Assembly (NCBI GenBank): GCA_044228285.1
Contig: JBGAVD010000004.1
Span: forward strand, 186,001 to 250,000
DNA length: 64,000 bases
Direction of reading: 5' to 3'
Origin: JBBATK01 sp044228285
GTDB taxonomy: Bacteria; Bacteroidota; Ignavibacteria; Kapaibacteriales; NICIL-2
Positions 17,991 through 27,702 of the stretch are shown one piece after another (position 1 is the stretch's first letter; each line of letters begins with the position of its first letter). Made by a program: the position numbers and the translations under genes. The notes below the pieces were generated by a model. That model ran no database searches, had not been told where the DNA came from, and saw only the letters and a program-made list of their open reading frames with translations.

Positions 17991-18788
17991 ATGAACTCTC
18001 CTGTCGATATTCAAAAACTACGTTCCTGCGCAGAATCTGCAGCTCGTGCTGCAGGGGAATGTCTGAAACAGGGCTTTACCCAAGCGAAGAACATCAAAAA
18101 GAAAGAGGGAATTCATAACCTCGTGACTCAATTTGATATTGCCTCGGAAAAACTCATCATCGAGAGAATTCGGGAGCAATTCCCTGATCATGCATTCCTC
18201 GCGGAAGAAAGTGGCGGGAGTGAACACAGCCAGAGCTACCGCTGGATTATCGACCCATTGGACGGTACCGTGAATTTTGCTCACGGTATTCCTATTTTCT
18301 CAGTCAGTATCGCAGTTGAATATGCTGGCGAAATGCTCGTTGGCATCGTCTATCAACCCTTACTCGATGAGCTGTTCCTCGCTGTTCGTTCTCAAGGAGC
18401 CTGGCTGAATGGAACTGAAATTCACGTTTCAAACACCGAAACACTTGATGAATCGATTTTGGTTACGGGCTTTCCCTATGACTCTAGTCTGAATGCCGAG
18501 CATAGCCTAGAACATTTTGGCACATTAGTGCAACGTGGTATTCCAATCAGACGTCTCGGCTCCGCTGCTCTGGATTTAGCCTACGTAGCCTGCGGTCGGT
18601 TTGACGGCTTCTGGGAGAGTGCGCTGCAACCCTGGGACGTTGCAGCTGGTGTGTTGCTCGTGCGTGAAGCGGGCGGTACAGTGACCAATTTTGGCGGGAT
18701 CAGTCATCAACTTCAGCATTCTACCATTTTGAGTACAAACGCTGTTGTGCATGGTGAATTCCTGAGATTACTTAATTCTGTTATCTAA
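17991..18788 (+). CDS. suhB: Inositol-1-monophosphatase family phosphatase
   Basis: A Mg2+-dependent phosphatase of the inositol monophosphatase family (265 aa), which dephosphorylates myo-inositol-1-phosphate or related sugar phosphates; in E. coli SuhB also acts on rRNA transcription complexes. The metal-binding residues are in AEESGG (Glu73) and WIIDPLDGTVNF (Asp88, Asp91, with Thr93), and the C-terminal signature is QPWDVAAGVLLVREAGG. The start ATG directly opens the conserved N-terminal helix. The gene is divergent from the polysaccharide export operon; the dapF gene follows 130 nt downstream. Confidence 0.92.
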   Translation: MNSPVDIQKLRSCAESAARAAGECLKQGFTQAKNIKKKEGIHNLVTQFDIASEKLIIERIREQFPDHAFLAEESGGSEHSQSYRWIIDPLDGTVNFAHGIPIFSVSIAVEYAGEMLVGIVYQPLLDELFLAVRSQGAWLNGTEIHVSNTETLDESILVTGFPYDSSLNAEHSLEHFGTLVQRGIPIRRLGSAALDLAYVACGRFDGFWESALQPWDVAAGVLLVREAGGTVTNFGGISHQLQHSTILSTNAVVHGEFLRLLNSVI

Positions 18789-18919
18789 GGGTTGAGAGTT
18801 CGCTGTAGAATCTATGTTACGAACCCGTTGAAGATTAGTTGGCTACATAGCGAAGTAGTAGTGACCTCTTCTATCGAGGCTCTGTTCAAGTGCCATCTAC
18901 CATCAAGGATTGAACACTG

Positions 18920-19816
18920 GTGATAAAAGATCGAAGCATAGAATTGGAAATCATGTCGGGCGCTGGCAATCTCTTCAGCGTTGCGGATCTGCGCGCTGTG
19001 CCAGAGCTGTCTACGCTGAGTCCTAGCGAAGTTGCTCAACTTTGTATACCGAATGAGTGGGCAAACAAAGGGACGGAGGGACTTCTCATTGTTGGTAACG
19101 CGCAAGGTCTCGACCGAGATTTCGATGTGTCGTTCTACAATCCAGATGGCTCAAGCTCTATGATGTGTGGCAACGGGGCTCGCTGCGCTCTGCGATTTGC
19201 AGTACAAAAGGGAATAGTATCATCAACGCAAAAAACACATCGATTCCTAATGGCTGGAAGAGTGTATCAAGGAGTGGATCATGGTGATCGGATCGAGATA
19301 CTATTTGAAGCACCAACTCAGATTGAAGCGGACCTAGAGGAGACCTTGGAAGGTGCGACATTCCACTTCGACATGATTAATCTTGGTTCGGATCATATCG
19401 TCGTAAGTGAAGAGGAGTTCAGTTCCCTGATGCAGAAAGTCGGAACTCAAAGCGATGCCGAGCTGGCTTCAGTACTCCGACACCATCACCGCTTTCCTCG
19501 AGGAACCAATGTCAACATCGTTCGAGTGAAATCCATGTCGGACGACGTGCAACGAGCGTATCTAGACCTACGTACCTTCGAACGAGGCGTTGAAGATTTC
19601 ACTGGCGCGTGCGGAACTGGAGCCCTTGCCACAGCTGTTTCCGTTTCCATTGCACATGGAAGGAAAACGCGATCTTTTATGATTAGTCCGCCAAGCAAGG
19701 AACAACTTGAAGTGCAACTCGATTACACGACCAACGAAAACATTCACCTCATGCATTTGATTGGGCCAGCAACCGTGCTTGGGCAATTGAATGTTGTGGT
19801 AACGAAAGGGCATTGA
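18920..19816 (+). CDS. dapF: Diaminopimelate epimerase
   Basis: Converts LL- to meso-diaminopimelate for lysine and peptidoglycan synthesis without cofactor. Both catalytic cysteines are present, in MMCGNGARCA and GACGTGA. The N-terminal motif is MSGAGNLF in place of the usual M-HG-GNDF, so two usually conserved positions differ (His to Ser, Asp to Leu). The GTG start at 18920 keeps the first beta-strand (IELEIM) that the fold needs; the ATG at 18953 would remove it. At 298 aa it is slightly long. It implies DAP-type peptidoglycan. Confidence 0.92.
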   Translation: MIKDRSIELEIMSGAGNLFSVADLRAVPELSTLSPSEVAQLCIPNEWANKGTEGLLIVGNAQGLDRDFDVSFYNPDGSSSMMCGNGARCALRFAVQKGIVSSTQKTHRFLMAGRVYQGVDHGDRIEILFEAPTQIEADLEETLEGATFHFDMINLGSDHIVVSEEEFSSLMQKVGTQSDAELASVLRHHHRFPRGTNVNIVRVKSMSDDVQRAYLDLRTFERGVEDFTGACGTGALATAVSVSIAHGRKTRSFMISPPSKEQLEVQLDYTTNENIHLMHLIGPATVLGQLNVVVTKGH

Positions 19817-19977
19817 ACGCTGAGCTTGTGCCTTTGCTTTTGAGGCCTGAGTAGTTCTTTGCATATTGTTTTTTCTAACATGTTTTTAAGTGATGGATAG
19901 TTGTGGATACAACAACGTCTTTTCACCTTCATCGTAGCTCGGCTAGTATTCGTCGTGCTGCTCCTAACAAGTGCTCT

Positions 19978-21150
19978 ATGGATTCCATCTTTCAACTAGT
20001 CAGCAAACACGAAGATCGCATTGTTGCGCATAGACGTCATCTCCATGCACATCCTGAATTGTCGTTCCAGGAGTTTGAAACGTCAGCATACATTCAGTCT
20101 CAATTAAAGGAGCTTGGGATAGAGTTTCAGGTCTTGGCTCAAACTGGAGTAGTCGCTCATATCGGAAAAGGGGATCGCTGCGTTGCACTTCGCGCCGACA
20201 TAGATGCTCTGCCAATTCTCGAAGAAACGGGATTGGACTTTGCGTCGCAAAACCCTGGGGTTATGCATGCCTGCGGACATGATAGTCATACTGCCATGCT
20301 GTTGGGAGCTGCCGCTGTTCTGAAGTCAATGGAGACGGAACTGTCTGGCGTTGTCAAACTCATTTTCCAGCCAGGAGAAGAGAAGTCGCCTGGAGGTGCG
20401 TCGATCATGATCAAAGAGGGGGCACTTCAGAACCCTACACCTGATGTCATTTTTGGTCAGCACGTGAACCCTGATGCAACGGTTGGTGATCTTGAATTCG
20501 CCGACGGTGTCATGATGGCTAGCGCAGATGAGTTGTACTGGACTCTGAAAGGTTTTGGGGCACATGCTGCGCAGCCGCATAAGGCTAAGGATCCAGTTAT
20601 AGCCGCCGCTGAGCTCATTGTTCATTTACAGACTCTCATCAGTCGTCAACGAAACCCACTCGATGCAGGAGTTCTTTCTGTAACAAGTATCCATGGCGGA
20701 TCTGCAACGAATATTATACCTGAGGTAGTTGAGTTAAAAGGTACACTGCGCGCGTTCAATGAAGAATGGCGATGGGAGACCATAGATCGAATTAAGCAGC
20801 ACAGCACAGCGCTGTGTGCTCTGCATGGAGTAGAATGCGAGTTTCAAGTAGTGGTAGGTTACCCACCGCTCGTCAATACTGCATCTGCGGTTGCATTAGC
20901 TCGCTCTGCTGCATCGAGGATCGTGAGCAGTGAACATATCCATGATTTCGAGGCTAAAATGTGGGCAGAGGATTTCTCCTTCTACGCACGTGAGATTCCC
21001 GCTGCTTTCTGGATGCTCGGTGTACGTCCACCCGAACTCAAACACTTAGCAGGTTTGCACAATGCAAAGTTCACACCCGATGAGAGCGCCTTCGTGTATG
21101 GTGCTTCCATGATGGTGAGCGTTGCTCTCGATGCACTTGCATCTCGCTGA
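19978..21150 (+). CDS. M20-family amidohydrolase (N-acyl-amino-acid / hippurate hydrolase type)
   Basis: A 390-aa zinc/manganese aminoacylase of the M20D group, cytoplasmic, cleaving N-acylated amino acids. Visible motifs: RRHLHAHPELSFQE at the N-terminus, ALRADIDALPI, the metal-binding MHACGHDSHTAML (Cys99, His101), PGEEKSPGG (Glu134, Glu135) and a C-terminal LHNAKF with the last metal His. The frame is open from a GTG at 19903, but the ATG at 19978 starts the conserved helix and fits the family length. Which member it is (hippurate hydrolase, IAA-amino-acid hydrolase or another aminoacylase) cannot be decided here. Confidence 0.9.
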   Translation: MDSIFQLVSKHEDRIVAHRRHLHAHPELSFQEFETSAYIQSQLKELGIEFQVLAQTGVVAHIGKGDRCVALRADIDALPILEETGLDFASQNPGVMHACGHDSHTAMLLGAAAVLKSMETELSGVVKLIFQPGEEKSPGGASIMIKEGALQNPTPDVIFGQHVNPDATVGDLEFADGVMMASADELYWTLKGFGAHAAQPHKAKDPVIAAAELIVHLQTLISRQRNPLDAGVLSVTSIHGGSATNIIPEVVELKGTLRAFNEEWRWETIDRIKQHSTALCALHGVECEFQVVVGYPPLVNTASAVALARSAASRIVSSEHIHDFEAKMWAEDFSFYAREIPAAFWMLGVRPPELKHLAGLHNAKFTPDESAFVYGASMMVSVALDALASR

Positions 21151-21164
21151 GTTTTTTCTTACAC

Positions 21165-21281
21165 GCGCACAGCGAAGCTGCGCACAGCTCAGGTGTATAG
21201 GCAGGACGCAGCCCTTGTGGTAGTCGGGAACTTGCAGGAGTTTCTGGAAATCGGCTGAGGCCGCGCACAGCGGAGCTGTGC
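21165..21281. repeat. Pair of short-loop palindromes between convergent genes
   Basis: Two related GC-rich palindromes lie between the amidohydrolase and the TrmH-type gene. The second is perfect: GCACAGC (21265-21271), loop GGA, GCTGTGC (21275-21281). The first (21165-21190) is an imperfect copy built on AGCGAAGCTGCGCACAGCTC and resembles the element at 39911-39940. They could act as terminators for converging transcripts or be members of a small dispersed repeat family. Confidence 0.55.
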
Positions 21282-21320
21282 TCGCGTATTCAACGGCAAA
21301 GAGCTTCTCACCAAAAGTGC

Positions 21321-22133
21321 TTAGATCGTGCTTCGTAAGTGGTGGCAGAGAATTGATGCCGCAGCAGAGACGTTGAGTGAATCGACAGTAGAGTCGATGG
21401 GGATATGAACACGCTGATCAGCGAAGGAAAGGAGCGGAGGATTCACTCCATAGCCTTCAGATCCAAGAATCAAGGCTGCTGGTTGTTGTATCTGGACATG
21501 CGCTATGTCTACTGACTCAGGATGAAGTTCTGCGGCATAGATCTTTACTCCGCGATGTAGACGGAGCCAATGTAGATCTGACTGCAGGTCGTTGCTACCA
21601 TACAATTTCATTCCAAAGATTGCTCCCATCGAAACCCGAACGGAACGTCGCAACCAGGGATGTGAACACTGCTGATCGTATATGAGAGAGCGGATACCGA
21701 AAGCTCTGGCGGAGCGAATGATGGCTCCAACATTCTCGCTATTCATCAAGGAGTTAAGGACGATGAGCGGAAAGTCAAGCTCTTCCAAGGCACAACTTCT
21801 GGGCTGCTCAATGGCAAGAAGGACTCCTTGGTGCAGGTGGTAACCTACCGTGATACTGAGCAAAGCCTCGTCAATAACAAAACGCTTGTTGTCTTCAACC
21901 CCAGCACGCTCAAGCTCTGATGCAAGACGTTGGTGATACTCATTCAAAGCAAGGAAAGCCACGACTTGTACCTGAGAAGCCAAAGCCTTACGTATTACTT
22001 TCTCACTCTCAACGATAACAATAGAATTCTCGTTGTTCTTGAAAAGTCTCGAGGACTGCGCGTCGGAATACTGTTCGCGCAGATTTTGGAAGATAAGCAG
22101 ACGTGCATCGTCGAGAGAATCAATGCGTTGCAT
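21321..22133 (-). CDS. TrmH/SpoU-family RNA 2'-O-methyltransferase
   Basis: A 270-aa SAM-dependent methyltransferase of the SPOUT superfamily that modifies ribose 2'-OH in rRNA or tRNA. The N-terminal ~100 residues form a substrate-binding domain; the knot domain shows motif 1 (LNSLMNSENVGAIIRSA), motif 2 (LILGSEGYGV) and motif 3 (IPIDSTVDSLNVSAAASI). The RNA target is unknown. Its start overlaps the end of the upstream flavoprotein gene by 14 bp, so the two are translated from one message. Confidence 0.9.
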   Translation of the reverse strand: MQRIDSLDDARLLIFQNLREQYSDAQSSRLFKNNENSIVIVESEKVIRKALASQVQVVAFLALNEYHQRLASELERAGVEDNKRFVIDEALLSITVGYHLHQGVLLAIEQPRSCALEELDFPLIVLNSLMNSENVGAIIRSARAFGIRSLIYDQQCSHPWLRRSVRVSMGAIFGMKLYGSNDLQSDLHWLRLHRGVKIYAAELHPESVDIAHVQIQQPAALILGSEGYGVNPPLLSFADQRVHIPIDSTVDSLNVSAAASILCHHLRSTI

Positions 22134-23712
22134 GGGGTGAAGAGCTCAAGCCCTTTGATTGTGCGAATGCAGTGGCGACACGTTGTCCGTCCATTGCAGC
22201 AGAGACAATTCCACCGGCAAAGCCGGCACCTTCACCACAAGGATACAAGCCACGAATTTCAACGTGTTCGAGCGACTGTTCATCACGCGGAATCTTTAGG
22301 GGTGTTGAAGTGCGCGATTCGACGCTACTCAGTAGAGCATCGGACGTATAGTAACCTTTCATGCTTTTATCAAACAGACGAAATGCACGTTGAAGACGCT
22401 GTCGAAGCGCTGACGGGAGTAGTGTGTGCAAGGGCAACGAATGAGTGCCTGGGATATATGAGCATGCTGGTAGGCTTGAGGATGTGCGTGATTCGCAAAA
22501 GTCCACAAGACGTTGTGCCGGCGTGCGTTGAGAGTTATCAGCGCCTGCCTCGAACATAGTTTGTTCAAGCCACTGTTGGTACGCAAGGCCAGCATGCTCA
22601 CCGTGTTGGTGGAACTGCTGCACATCTTCACGACGAATCTCTACCACGATTCCAGAGTTTGCAAATCGTGAGTCGCGACGACTCATACTCATTCCATTCA
22701 CGACGATCTCACCAGGCGCGGTTGCAGATGGAACAATGAGTCCTCCAGGACACATGCAGAACGAGTACACACCTCTGCCCTCAACTTGTTCTGCAAGTCG
22801 ATAGGAGGCAGCTTCTAACAAAGGATCACGTGGACGTTGCTTGTACTGAATCTCATCGATGAGTTCTTGCGGATGTTCGGCGCGAACTCCCATCGCAAAA
22901 GCTTTGAACTCAGTGCGTATGCCACGACGCTCGCACAGAGCGTAGATGTCGCGTGCGGAGTGTCCGGTGGCGAGAATGACTGCATCAGCCAACACTTCTT
23001 CTGCATCGTTGACAACAACGCCAATGCACTGGTTTTTCTTGAGAATGAAGTCCGTGCAGCGAGATTCAAAGCGCACCTCACCACCTAACTCAAGAATTGT
23101 GTTACGTATAGCAGCAACTACTTGCGGCAGTTTATTGGAACCTATATGCGGATGCGCATCGACCAGTATGTCCGGTTTTGCACCGTGCTCGACCAAGAGT
23201 CTGAGTACACGATGCACATCGCCACGTTTTGACGACCGTGTATAGAGCTTGCCGTCCGAGTATGCCCCAGCGCCTCCTTCACCGAAACAATAGTTGGAGT
23301 TTGGGTTCACAATATGTTCTTGCTGCAAAGCTCTCAGATCCCAACGTCGACTCCGCACATCTTTCCCGCGATCTAATACAATTGGTCTCACACCATACCG
23401 CAGAAGTTCAAGAGCTGCAAAGTAGCCTGCAGGACCAGCTCCAACAATCGCCACTCGAGGAGAGCTTGCAGAGGCACTTCTGAATTGCGTTCGTAAAGGT
23501 TCAACGTCAGGAATGGCTTCGTCCACAAAGAGCTCTACGCTCATAACAATGAGCGGGCGGCGCGATCGCGCATCGGTGGAGCGTCGCTTTATACGCAGCT
23601 CAACATGGTGGAGTTGGGGATCGATACCTGCCTTCAATAGGGCAGCGCTACGTAGTATCTCAGAGTTTGCTGCCTCGCCTGGCGACAAACTTAATTCAAC
23701 AAGAAGTGGCAT
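22120..23712 (-). CDS. COG2509-type FAD-dependent oxidoreductase
   Basis: A 530-aa flavoprotein of the uncharacterised FAD-dependent dehydrogenase family (COG2509). A ~85-residue N-terminal domain is followed by the FAD-binding Rossmann motif (VAIVGAGPAGYFAALEL), the family-specific CFGEGGAGAYSDGKLYTR, an ATGHSARDIY strand, and a C-terminal glycine-rich FAD motif (YPCGEGAGFAGGIVSAAMDG). The CMCPGG motif is also typical. The biochemical role of the family is not established. It is the first gene of a two-gene unit with the TrmH-type methyltransferase, which recalls flavin-dependent RNA modification, but that is only a guess. Confidence 0.88.
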   Translation of the reverse strand: MPLLVELSLSPGEAANSEILRSAALLKAGIDPQLHHVELRIKRRSTDARSRRPLIVMSVELFVDEAIPDVEPLRTQFRSASASSPRVAIVGAGPAGYFAALELLRYGVRPIVLDRGKDVRSRRWDLRALQQEHIVNPNSNYCFGEGGAGAYSDGKLYTRSSKRGDVHRVLRLLVEHGAKPDILVDAHPHIGSNKLPQVVAAIRNTILELGGEVRFESRCTDFILKKNQCIGVVVNDAEEVLADAVILATGHSARDIYALCERRGIRTEFKAFAMGVRAEHPQELIDEIQYKQRPRDPLLEAASYRLAEQVEGRGVYSFCMCPGGLIVPSATAPGEIVVNGMSMSRRDSRFANSGIVVEIRREDVQQFHQHGEHAGLAYQQWLEQTMFEAGADNSQRTPAQRLVDFCESRTSSSLPACSYIPGTHSLPLHTLLPSALRQRLQRAFRLFDKSMKGYYTSDALLSSVESRTSTPLKIPRDEQSLEHVEIRGLYPCGEGAGFAGGIVSAAMDGQRVATAFAQSKGLSSSPHATH

Positions 23713-23879
23713 ACGGAACTGATTTAGAGTTCAAGTCATGCAAGTATACAACAAGAGTAGCTGGCAATGAGCATTGCCTCCAGGAAAAGCTCTAGCTATT
23801 ATAGGACGCATGTCTGCTTGCCCGATAGGCGGTGTGCGAGCGATGACTGTACGAATCCAGAGCTTTACAACGCTAGCGT

Positions 23880-25802
23880 TTATGCAAGAGTGTAGCTATT
23901 GCTGTGTTCAATACTCGATGGGCTACGCAACTGTTTGAAGAAGTTACGATGCCAGAGTTCAAAGCTTAAAAGGGCGAAGAGATGACGTTGATAGTTCTCA
24001 CGACGAGTTTGATGCATGAGAATCATCTGATTGATGGTGTGAAGGTTGAAGTACTCGCGTACAGCAGAATCGCTTTCGTTGAACAATCGCTGCAGAGATT
24101 TTGCTAAGTCGTTCTGCAACCATTCATCGATTGGAGTGGCGAAGCCGCGCTTTTTACGATGCACGATTTCTGATGGTAACTGAGCTTCGCAACTTTTCTT
24201 GTGGAGGTACTTTTGAGTACTGCCGTTGATTTTCATGGTAGAAGGGAGTGACTCCAGAAAATCAACGAGATCGTGATCCAGAAAGGGAACTCGCATCTCC
24301 AAAGAGTTAGCCATGCTCATTTTGTCATTGAACAAGAGCAGATTGTCGGCGAGGTTCAGACGAGTATCAATAAACAGCAAACGTGAAAGCGAGTCGTGAA
24401 GTCCTCCCGTTTGCGCATGCAGTCGTGCCATACTTTGATCAGCAGAGCTACGAATACTATCCTGCAAGTCCGAGCGAAGCAAACGATGCTTCAGATTCGG
24501 ATGAAAGATTGTGTGTATTGCTTGGAAGCGCTCAAGTTCAGTTTTAAAGGAAGCAGAGAATGCCAATCGCTTCAAGCGTTCGTTTCGAGGAAGAAGTGCA
24601 GCGATTCGCTCTAGTGGCAGCTTTGCGAGGAGCCATCCATAGTCGCTCATCAGTTTCTCGCCACGATAGCGAGGATATCCTGCAAGTGGTTCATCTGCAC
24701 CTTGACCTGCCAAGACCACCTTCACGTCTCGGGCAGCCAACTGTGACACATAGAACATGGCTGGAATGGTCGACATGGCAATAGGTTCTTCGAGGTAATA
24801 GAACGACTTCTCAAAGAACTCGAGATAGGACTTTCTATCCAACAATAGCTCATGGTGTTTTGTGCCTAAGAGCTCAGAGCTTGAACGAGCGTCAGCCAGC
24901 TCATTATAGTCGCCTTTTCCTTCAAAACCAATGGTATAAGAGTTTACTTGTGCATCGGAAGAATCAACCATGTGCTTGGCAATGATGGCACTATCGATAC
25001 CACCACTGAGGAGAACTCCTACAGGAACGTCGCTCACCATCTGCCGTCGTACTGACTGTTTGAGCAGTCTGCTGTACTCACTACGCGCTTCATCCTCTTG
25101 GATTCGCAGATTGGTTGAAGGAAGTGATTCGCTGATTGGGAAAACGCGCGGCACACCTTGCACTCGAGTACTGAGAACATGTCCAGGAAGAAGCTTCTGG
25201 ATGTTCTTGAATAATGTCTGCGGTGCTGGATTAAACCTGTAGTCGAGGAAGGTATCGAGAGAAGCAAGATCGAGCTCTTTGGGAAGTAACTCGCTGGCGA
25301 GTACAGCCTTAATCTCAGATCCAAAAACAAGACTACCTGCTACATCGGCATAATACAAAGGTTTCACACCAAAGCGATCGCGTGCGAGTATGAGTTGCTG
25401 ACTGCGTTCATCATAGATCGCTAGCGCAAAAATCCCATTGAGGAGTGCAAAAGCAGCTGGACCTTTTTCTTCGTACAGACGAAGGATAACTTCAGTATCT
25501 GTTTGTGTTTTAAAATCGTGGCCAGATCGACGTAGACCGTCGCGAAGTTCTTTGTAGTTGTAAATCTCACCATTGAAAACGATGTGCCGGGTTCCATCAA
25601 AGCTAGAGATGGGTTGCTTTCCACTATGAAGATCGATGATAGATAGACGCCGATGACCTAGTCCAAGGCGATGATCTGGACTTATGTAGTATCCTTCATC
25701 ATCTGGACCACGGTGCTCGATGCTTTTGGTCATGTCGTGTAGTACATCAAACGACACGCGTTCAGCGCTAGCATAGTGTAGTATTCCTGCGATTCCGCAC
25801 AT
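23880..25802 (-). CDS. asnB: Asparagine synthase (glutamine-hydrolysing)
   Basis: A 640-aa class-B asparagine synthetase. The N-terminal glutaminase domain begins MCGIAGIL, giving Cys2 as nucleophile, and includes the NGEIYNY loop. The C-terminal synthetase domain has the pyrophosphate loop SGGIDSAI. The length matches the long subgroup often found in surface-polysaccharide and secondary-metabolite loci, where such enzymes amidate sugar acids or peptides. Its start lies 1 nt from the stop of the fkbM gene, so the two are translationally linked, which favours a role in glycan decoration over general asparagine supply. That role is inference. Confidence 0.92.
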   Translation of the reverse strand: MCGIAGILHYASAERVSFDVLHDMTKSIEHRGPDDEGYYISPDHRLGLGHRRLSIIDLHSGKQPISSFDGTRHIVFNGEIYNYKELRDGLRRSGHDFKTQTDTEVILRLYEEKGPAAFALLNGIFALAIYDERSQQLILARDRFGVKPLYYADVAGSLVFGSEIKAVLASELLPKELDLASLDTFLDYRFNPAPQTLFKNIQKLLPGHVLSTRVQGVPRVFPISESLPSTNLRIQEDEARSEYSRLLKQSVRRQMVSDVPVGVLLSGGIDSAIIAKHMVDSSDAQVNSYTIGFEGKGDYNELADARSSSELLGTKHHELLLDRKSYLEFFEKSFYYLEEPIAMSTIPAMFYVSQLAARDVKVVLAGQGADEPLAGYPRYRGEKLMSDYGWLLAKLPLERIAALLPRNERLKRLAFSASFKTELERFQAIHTIFHPNLKHRLLRSDLQDSIRSSADQSMARLHAQTGGLHDSLSRLLFIDTRLNLADNLLLFNDKMSMANSLEMRVPFLDHDLVDFLESLPSTMKINGSTQKYLHKKSCEAQLPSEIVHRKKRGFATPIDEWLQNDLAKSLQRLFNESDSAVREYFNLHTINQMILMHQTRRENYQRHLFALLSFELWHRNFFKQLRSPSSIEHSNSYTLA

Positions 25803-25803
25803 A

Positions 25804-26577
25804 TTAAGCTGCTTGGAGAGTAGGTGATGGAATTCTAAAGAAGATGAGATCCGCTTGCAGCATCATTCCTGTTTGTGCATCACTGAAGCCAGGTTCGATT
25901 GATACCAGTGTATAGCCCCGATTACGCATTGAGACAATGGTCTCATCTATGAGGGCTTCGCCCTCATAGAGTTGAACAAGCGATGCTTCAACTTGAAATC
26001 CATCAATGAGATGCAGAACTTCGCTAGCGCCGTCAATGATCTTGCTTTCAAAACCTTGCGCATCTATCTTCACGAAGAGTTTCTCGTTCTCGTCTTTGAA
26101 GGCTTCGAGAATTGTATCAAGCCTGCTAACCACAACATCCTCTTTGCCAATGTAGGCGGAATCAGGTGCTGCTCCGGAGTGAGCTGGCATCATGTTGAGC
26201 AATGAGCTGCTTTGCGAGTTTGCAGCAATATTGATTTCTGTAATTCCGTCATAGTCACCAAGAGCACAATGAACTGTTTCCCAGCTTTCATCGCTGCGAG
26301 CACGTTCTCGAAGACTTCGATAGGCATCGGTAAGTGGCTCGAACGAGACAATGCGTCGTTGATAGCCCATACGCCGAAGGTCGGTTGCGTACTGTCCGAT
26401 GTTTGCACCAATATCAAATATGAGATTGATATTGAAGTGTTCCAACAGTTGCATCCGGCGCTCTACCGGACGTGAGGCGAAGTCGGTGCTGACAAAGCGC
26501 TGTACATCATAGCCCACTCGGCGAAGAAGTTGTCGGGCAGTGCGCTGGATTGTCGGCTTTTTATGGTTAGCAGTCAT
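25804..26577 (-). CDS. FkbM family methyltransferase
   Basis: A 257-aa SAM-dependent methyltransferase of the FkbM family, which O-methylates sugars, glycans or polyketides. The SAM-binding motif I is LIFDIGANIGQYA, followed by IVSFEPLTDAY, the post-motif VHCALGDYDG and the family KIDAQGFE. It is the first gene of the unit with asnB (1-nt gap). A ~30-residue basic N-terminus precedes the domain. The substrate is unknown; pairing with asnB suggests a surface saccharide. Confidence 0.88.
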   Translation of the reverse strand: MTANHKKPTIQRTARQLLRRVGYDVQRFVSTDFASRPVERRMQLLEHFNINLIFDIGANIGQYATDLRRMGYQRRIVSFEPLTDAYRSLRERARSDESWETVHCALGDYDGITEINIAANSQSSSLLNMMPAHSGAAPDSAYIGKEDVVVSRLDTILEAFKDENEKLFVKIDAQGFESKIIDGASEVLHLIDGFQVEASLVQLYEGEALIDETIVSMRNRGYTLVSIEPGFSDAQTGMMLQADLIFFRIPSPTLQAA

Positions 26578-26738
26578 AGTAGCTTCTGATAGTCAATTTT
26601 TCTGCTATCTGGCAATGATTGTGCCAATGAAGAATGCTGCAATCAACTGCCAGGTGTTAGCTTTGTATTCAAAGGGCAGAAGCTTCGTTTTTATGGTAAA
26701 AAGAGGGCTTTTCCCCAGACTTTTGAGAGGATATTTCC

Positions 26739-27371
26739 ATGATCCACGCACTGATTGCGGACGACCATCCAATAATGAGAGAAGGCTTAAAACTCTTCTT
26801 GGTCTGTGCGCTTGACATTGTAGTTGATGAAGTTGAAGACGGATTTCAAGCCATTGAGTATATCAAAGAGAAAGACCTGGATGTTTTGATCTTGGATATC
26901 TCTATGCCAGGTATGGATGGACTTGAGACGCTTAAACTTGTCAAAGACATCAAACCAGAACTTCCTGTACTCATTCTTAGCGCATATTCAGAAGATCAGT
27001 ATGCTCTGCGTGTTCTTCGAGCGGGTGCTAGTGGCTATCTCATGAAAACCTCTGCTACTGAGGAGCTTGTTGATGCGGTGAACTGTGTGATTGCAGGGAA
27101 TCGCTATCTCAGCCCACATGTTGCCGATAAAATCGTTGCAGATTTAGCCGGACATGGCGAGCCTAGCCATGCAGCTCTGTCCGATAGGGAATTCGAAGTC
27201 ATGCGATTGCTTGCAACTGGTAAGACCGTTACACAAATCAGTGAAGAACTTGAATTGAGTGTTAAGACGGTGAGTACCTACCGCACTCGCATCCTCGAGA
27301 AAATGAAGTTCGACGACAATGCAGACATAACGCAGTACGCTATGCGCAATGGCTTGTTGCATGAAGTCTAG
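26739..27371 (+). CDS. NarL/FixJ-type response regulator
   Basis: A 210-aa two-component transcription regulator. The receiver domain has the acidic pocket Asp8/Asp9, phospho-acceptor Asp53 (LILDISMPGMDG), Ser81 and Lys103. A linker leads to a LuxR-type helix-turn-helix (about 147-190, LSDREFEVMRLLATGKTVTQISEEL). The ATG at 26739 has GAGAGG 8 nt upstream. No histidine kinase gene is nearby, so its signal is unknown. The gene is divergent from asnB-fkbM with about 160 nt between them. Confidence 0.92.
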   Translation: MIHALIADDHPIMREGLKLFLVCALDIVVDEVEDGFQAIEYIKEKDLDVLILDISMPGMDGLETLKLVKDIKPELPVLILSAYSEDQYALRVLRAGASGYLMKTSATEELVDAVNCVIAGNRYLSPHVADKIVADLAGHGEPSHAALSDREFEVMRLLATGKTVTQISEELELSVKTVSTYRTRILEKMKFDDNADITQYAMRNGLLHEV

Positions 27372-27702
27372 ACCGGCACAAATCCTTAACATGGTTCCTC
27401 CTCATTCAATGTTGCATGCCCGAAGCTCTGCCGAGCAGCGCACCTAGCATGGACAGCTGAGCTTTGTTCGTGCACCTTTTGACAAGACTGATTTGATAGC
27501 AACTACCTGTTCAGCTGTGAAGGATTCGCGAAGTTCAAAGTTGAGTTTCGAAGACTGGTTCATGCTTCGCCGAGGCATTTTACCTACATAGAATACATGC
27601 GAACACAGAATTGACAACTATTAACACTGTGGGCGACCTTTGTCGCTTGGCAGTTCTTAGGTCACCGCTATTTTTACTCTACATTCACATCACACATTAC
27701 AG
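27372..27702. other. 331-nt gap upstream of the M3 peptidase
   Basis: No gene is recognised. The sequence holds an imperfect palindrome near 27424-27440 related in style to the short-loop palindromes elsewhere, a TTGACA hexamer at 27611-27616 and a small hairpin (27633-27637 with 27642-27646) upstream of the peptidase start. A promoter for the peptidase probably lies here, but I cannot place it with confidence. Confidence 0.4.
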
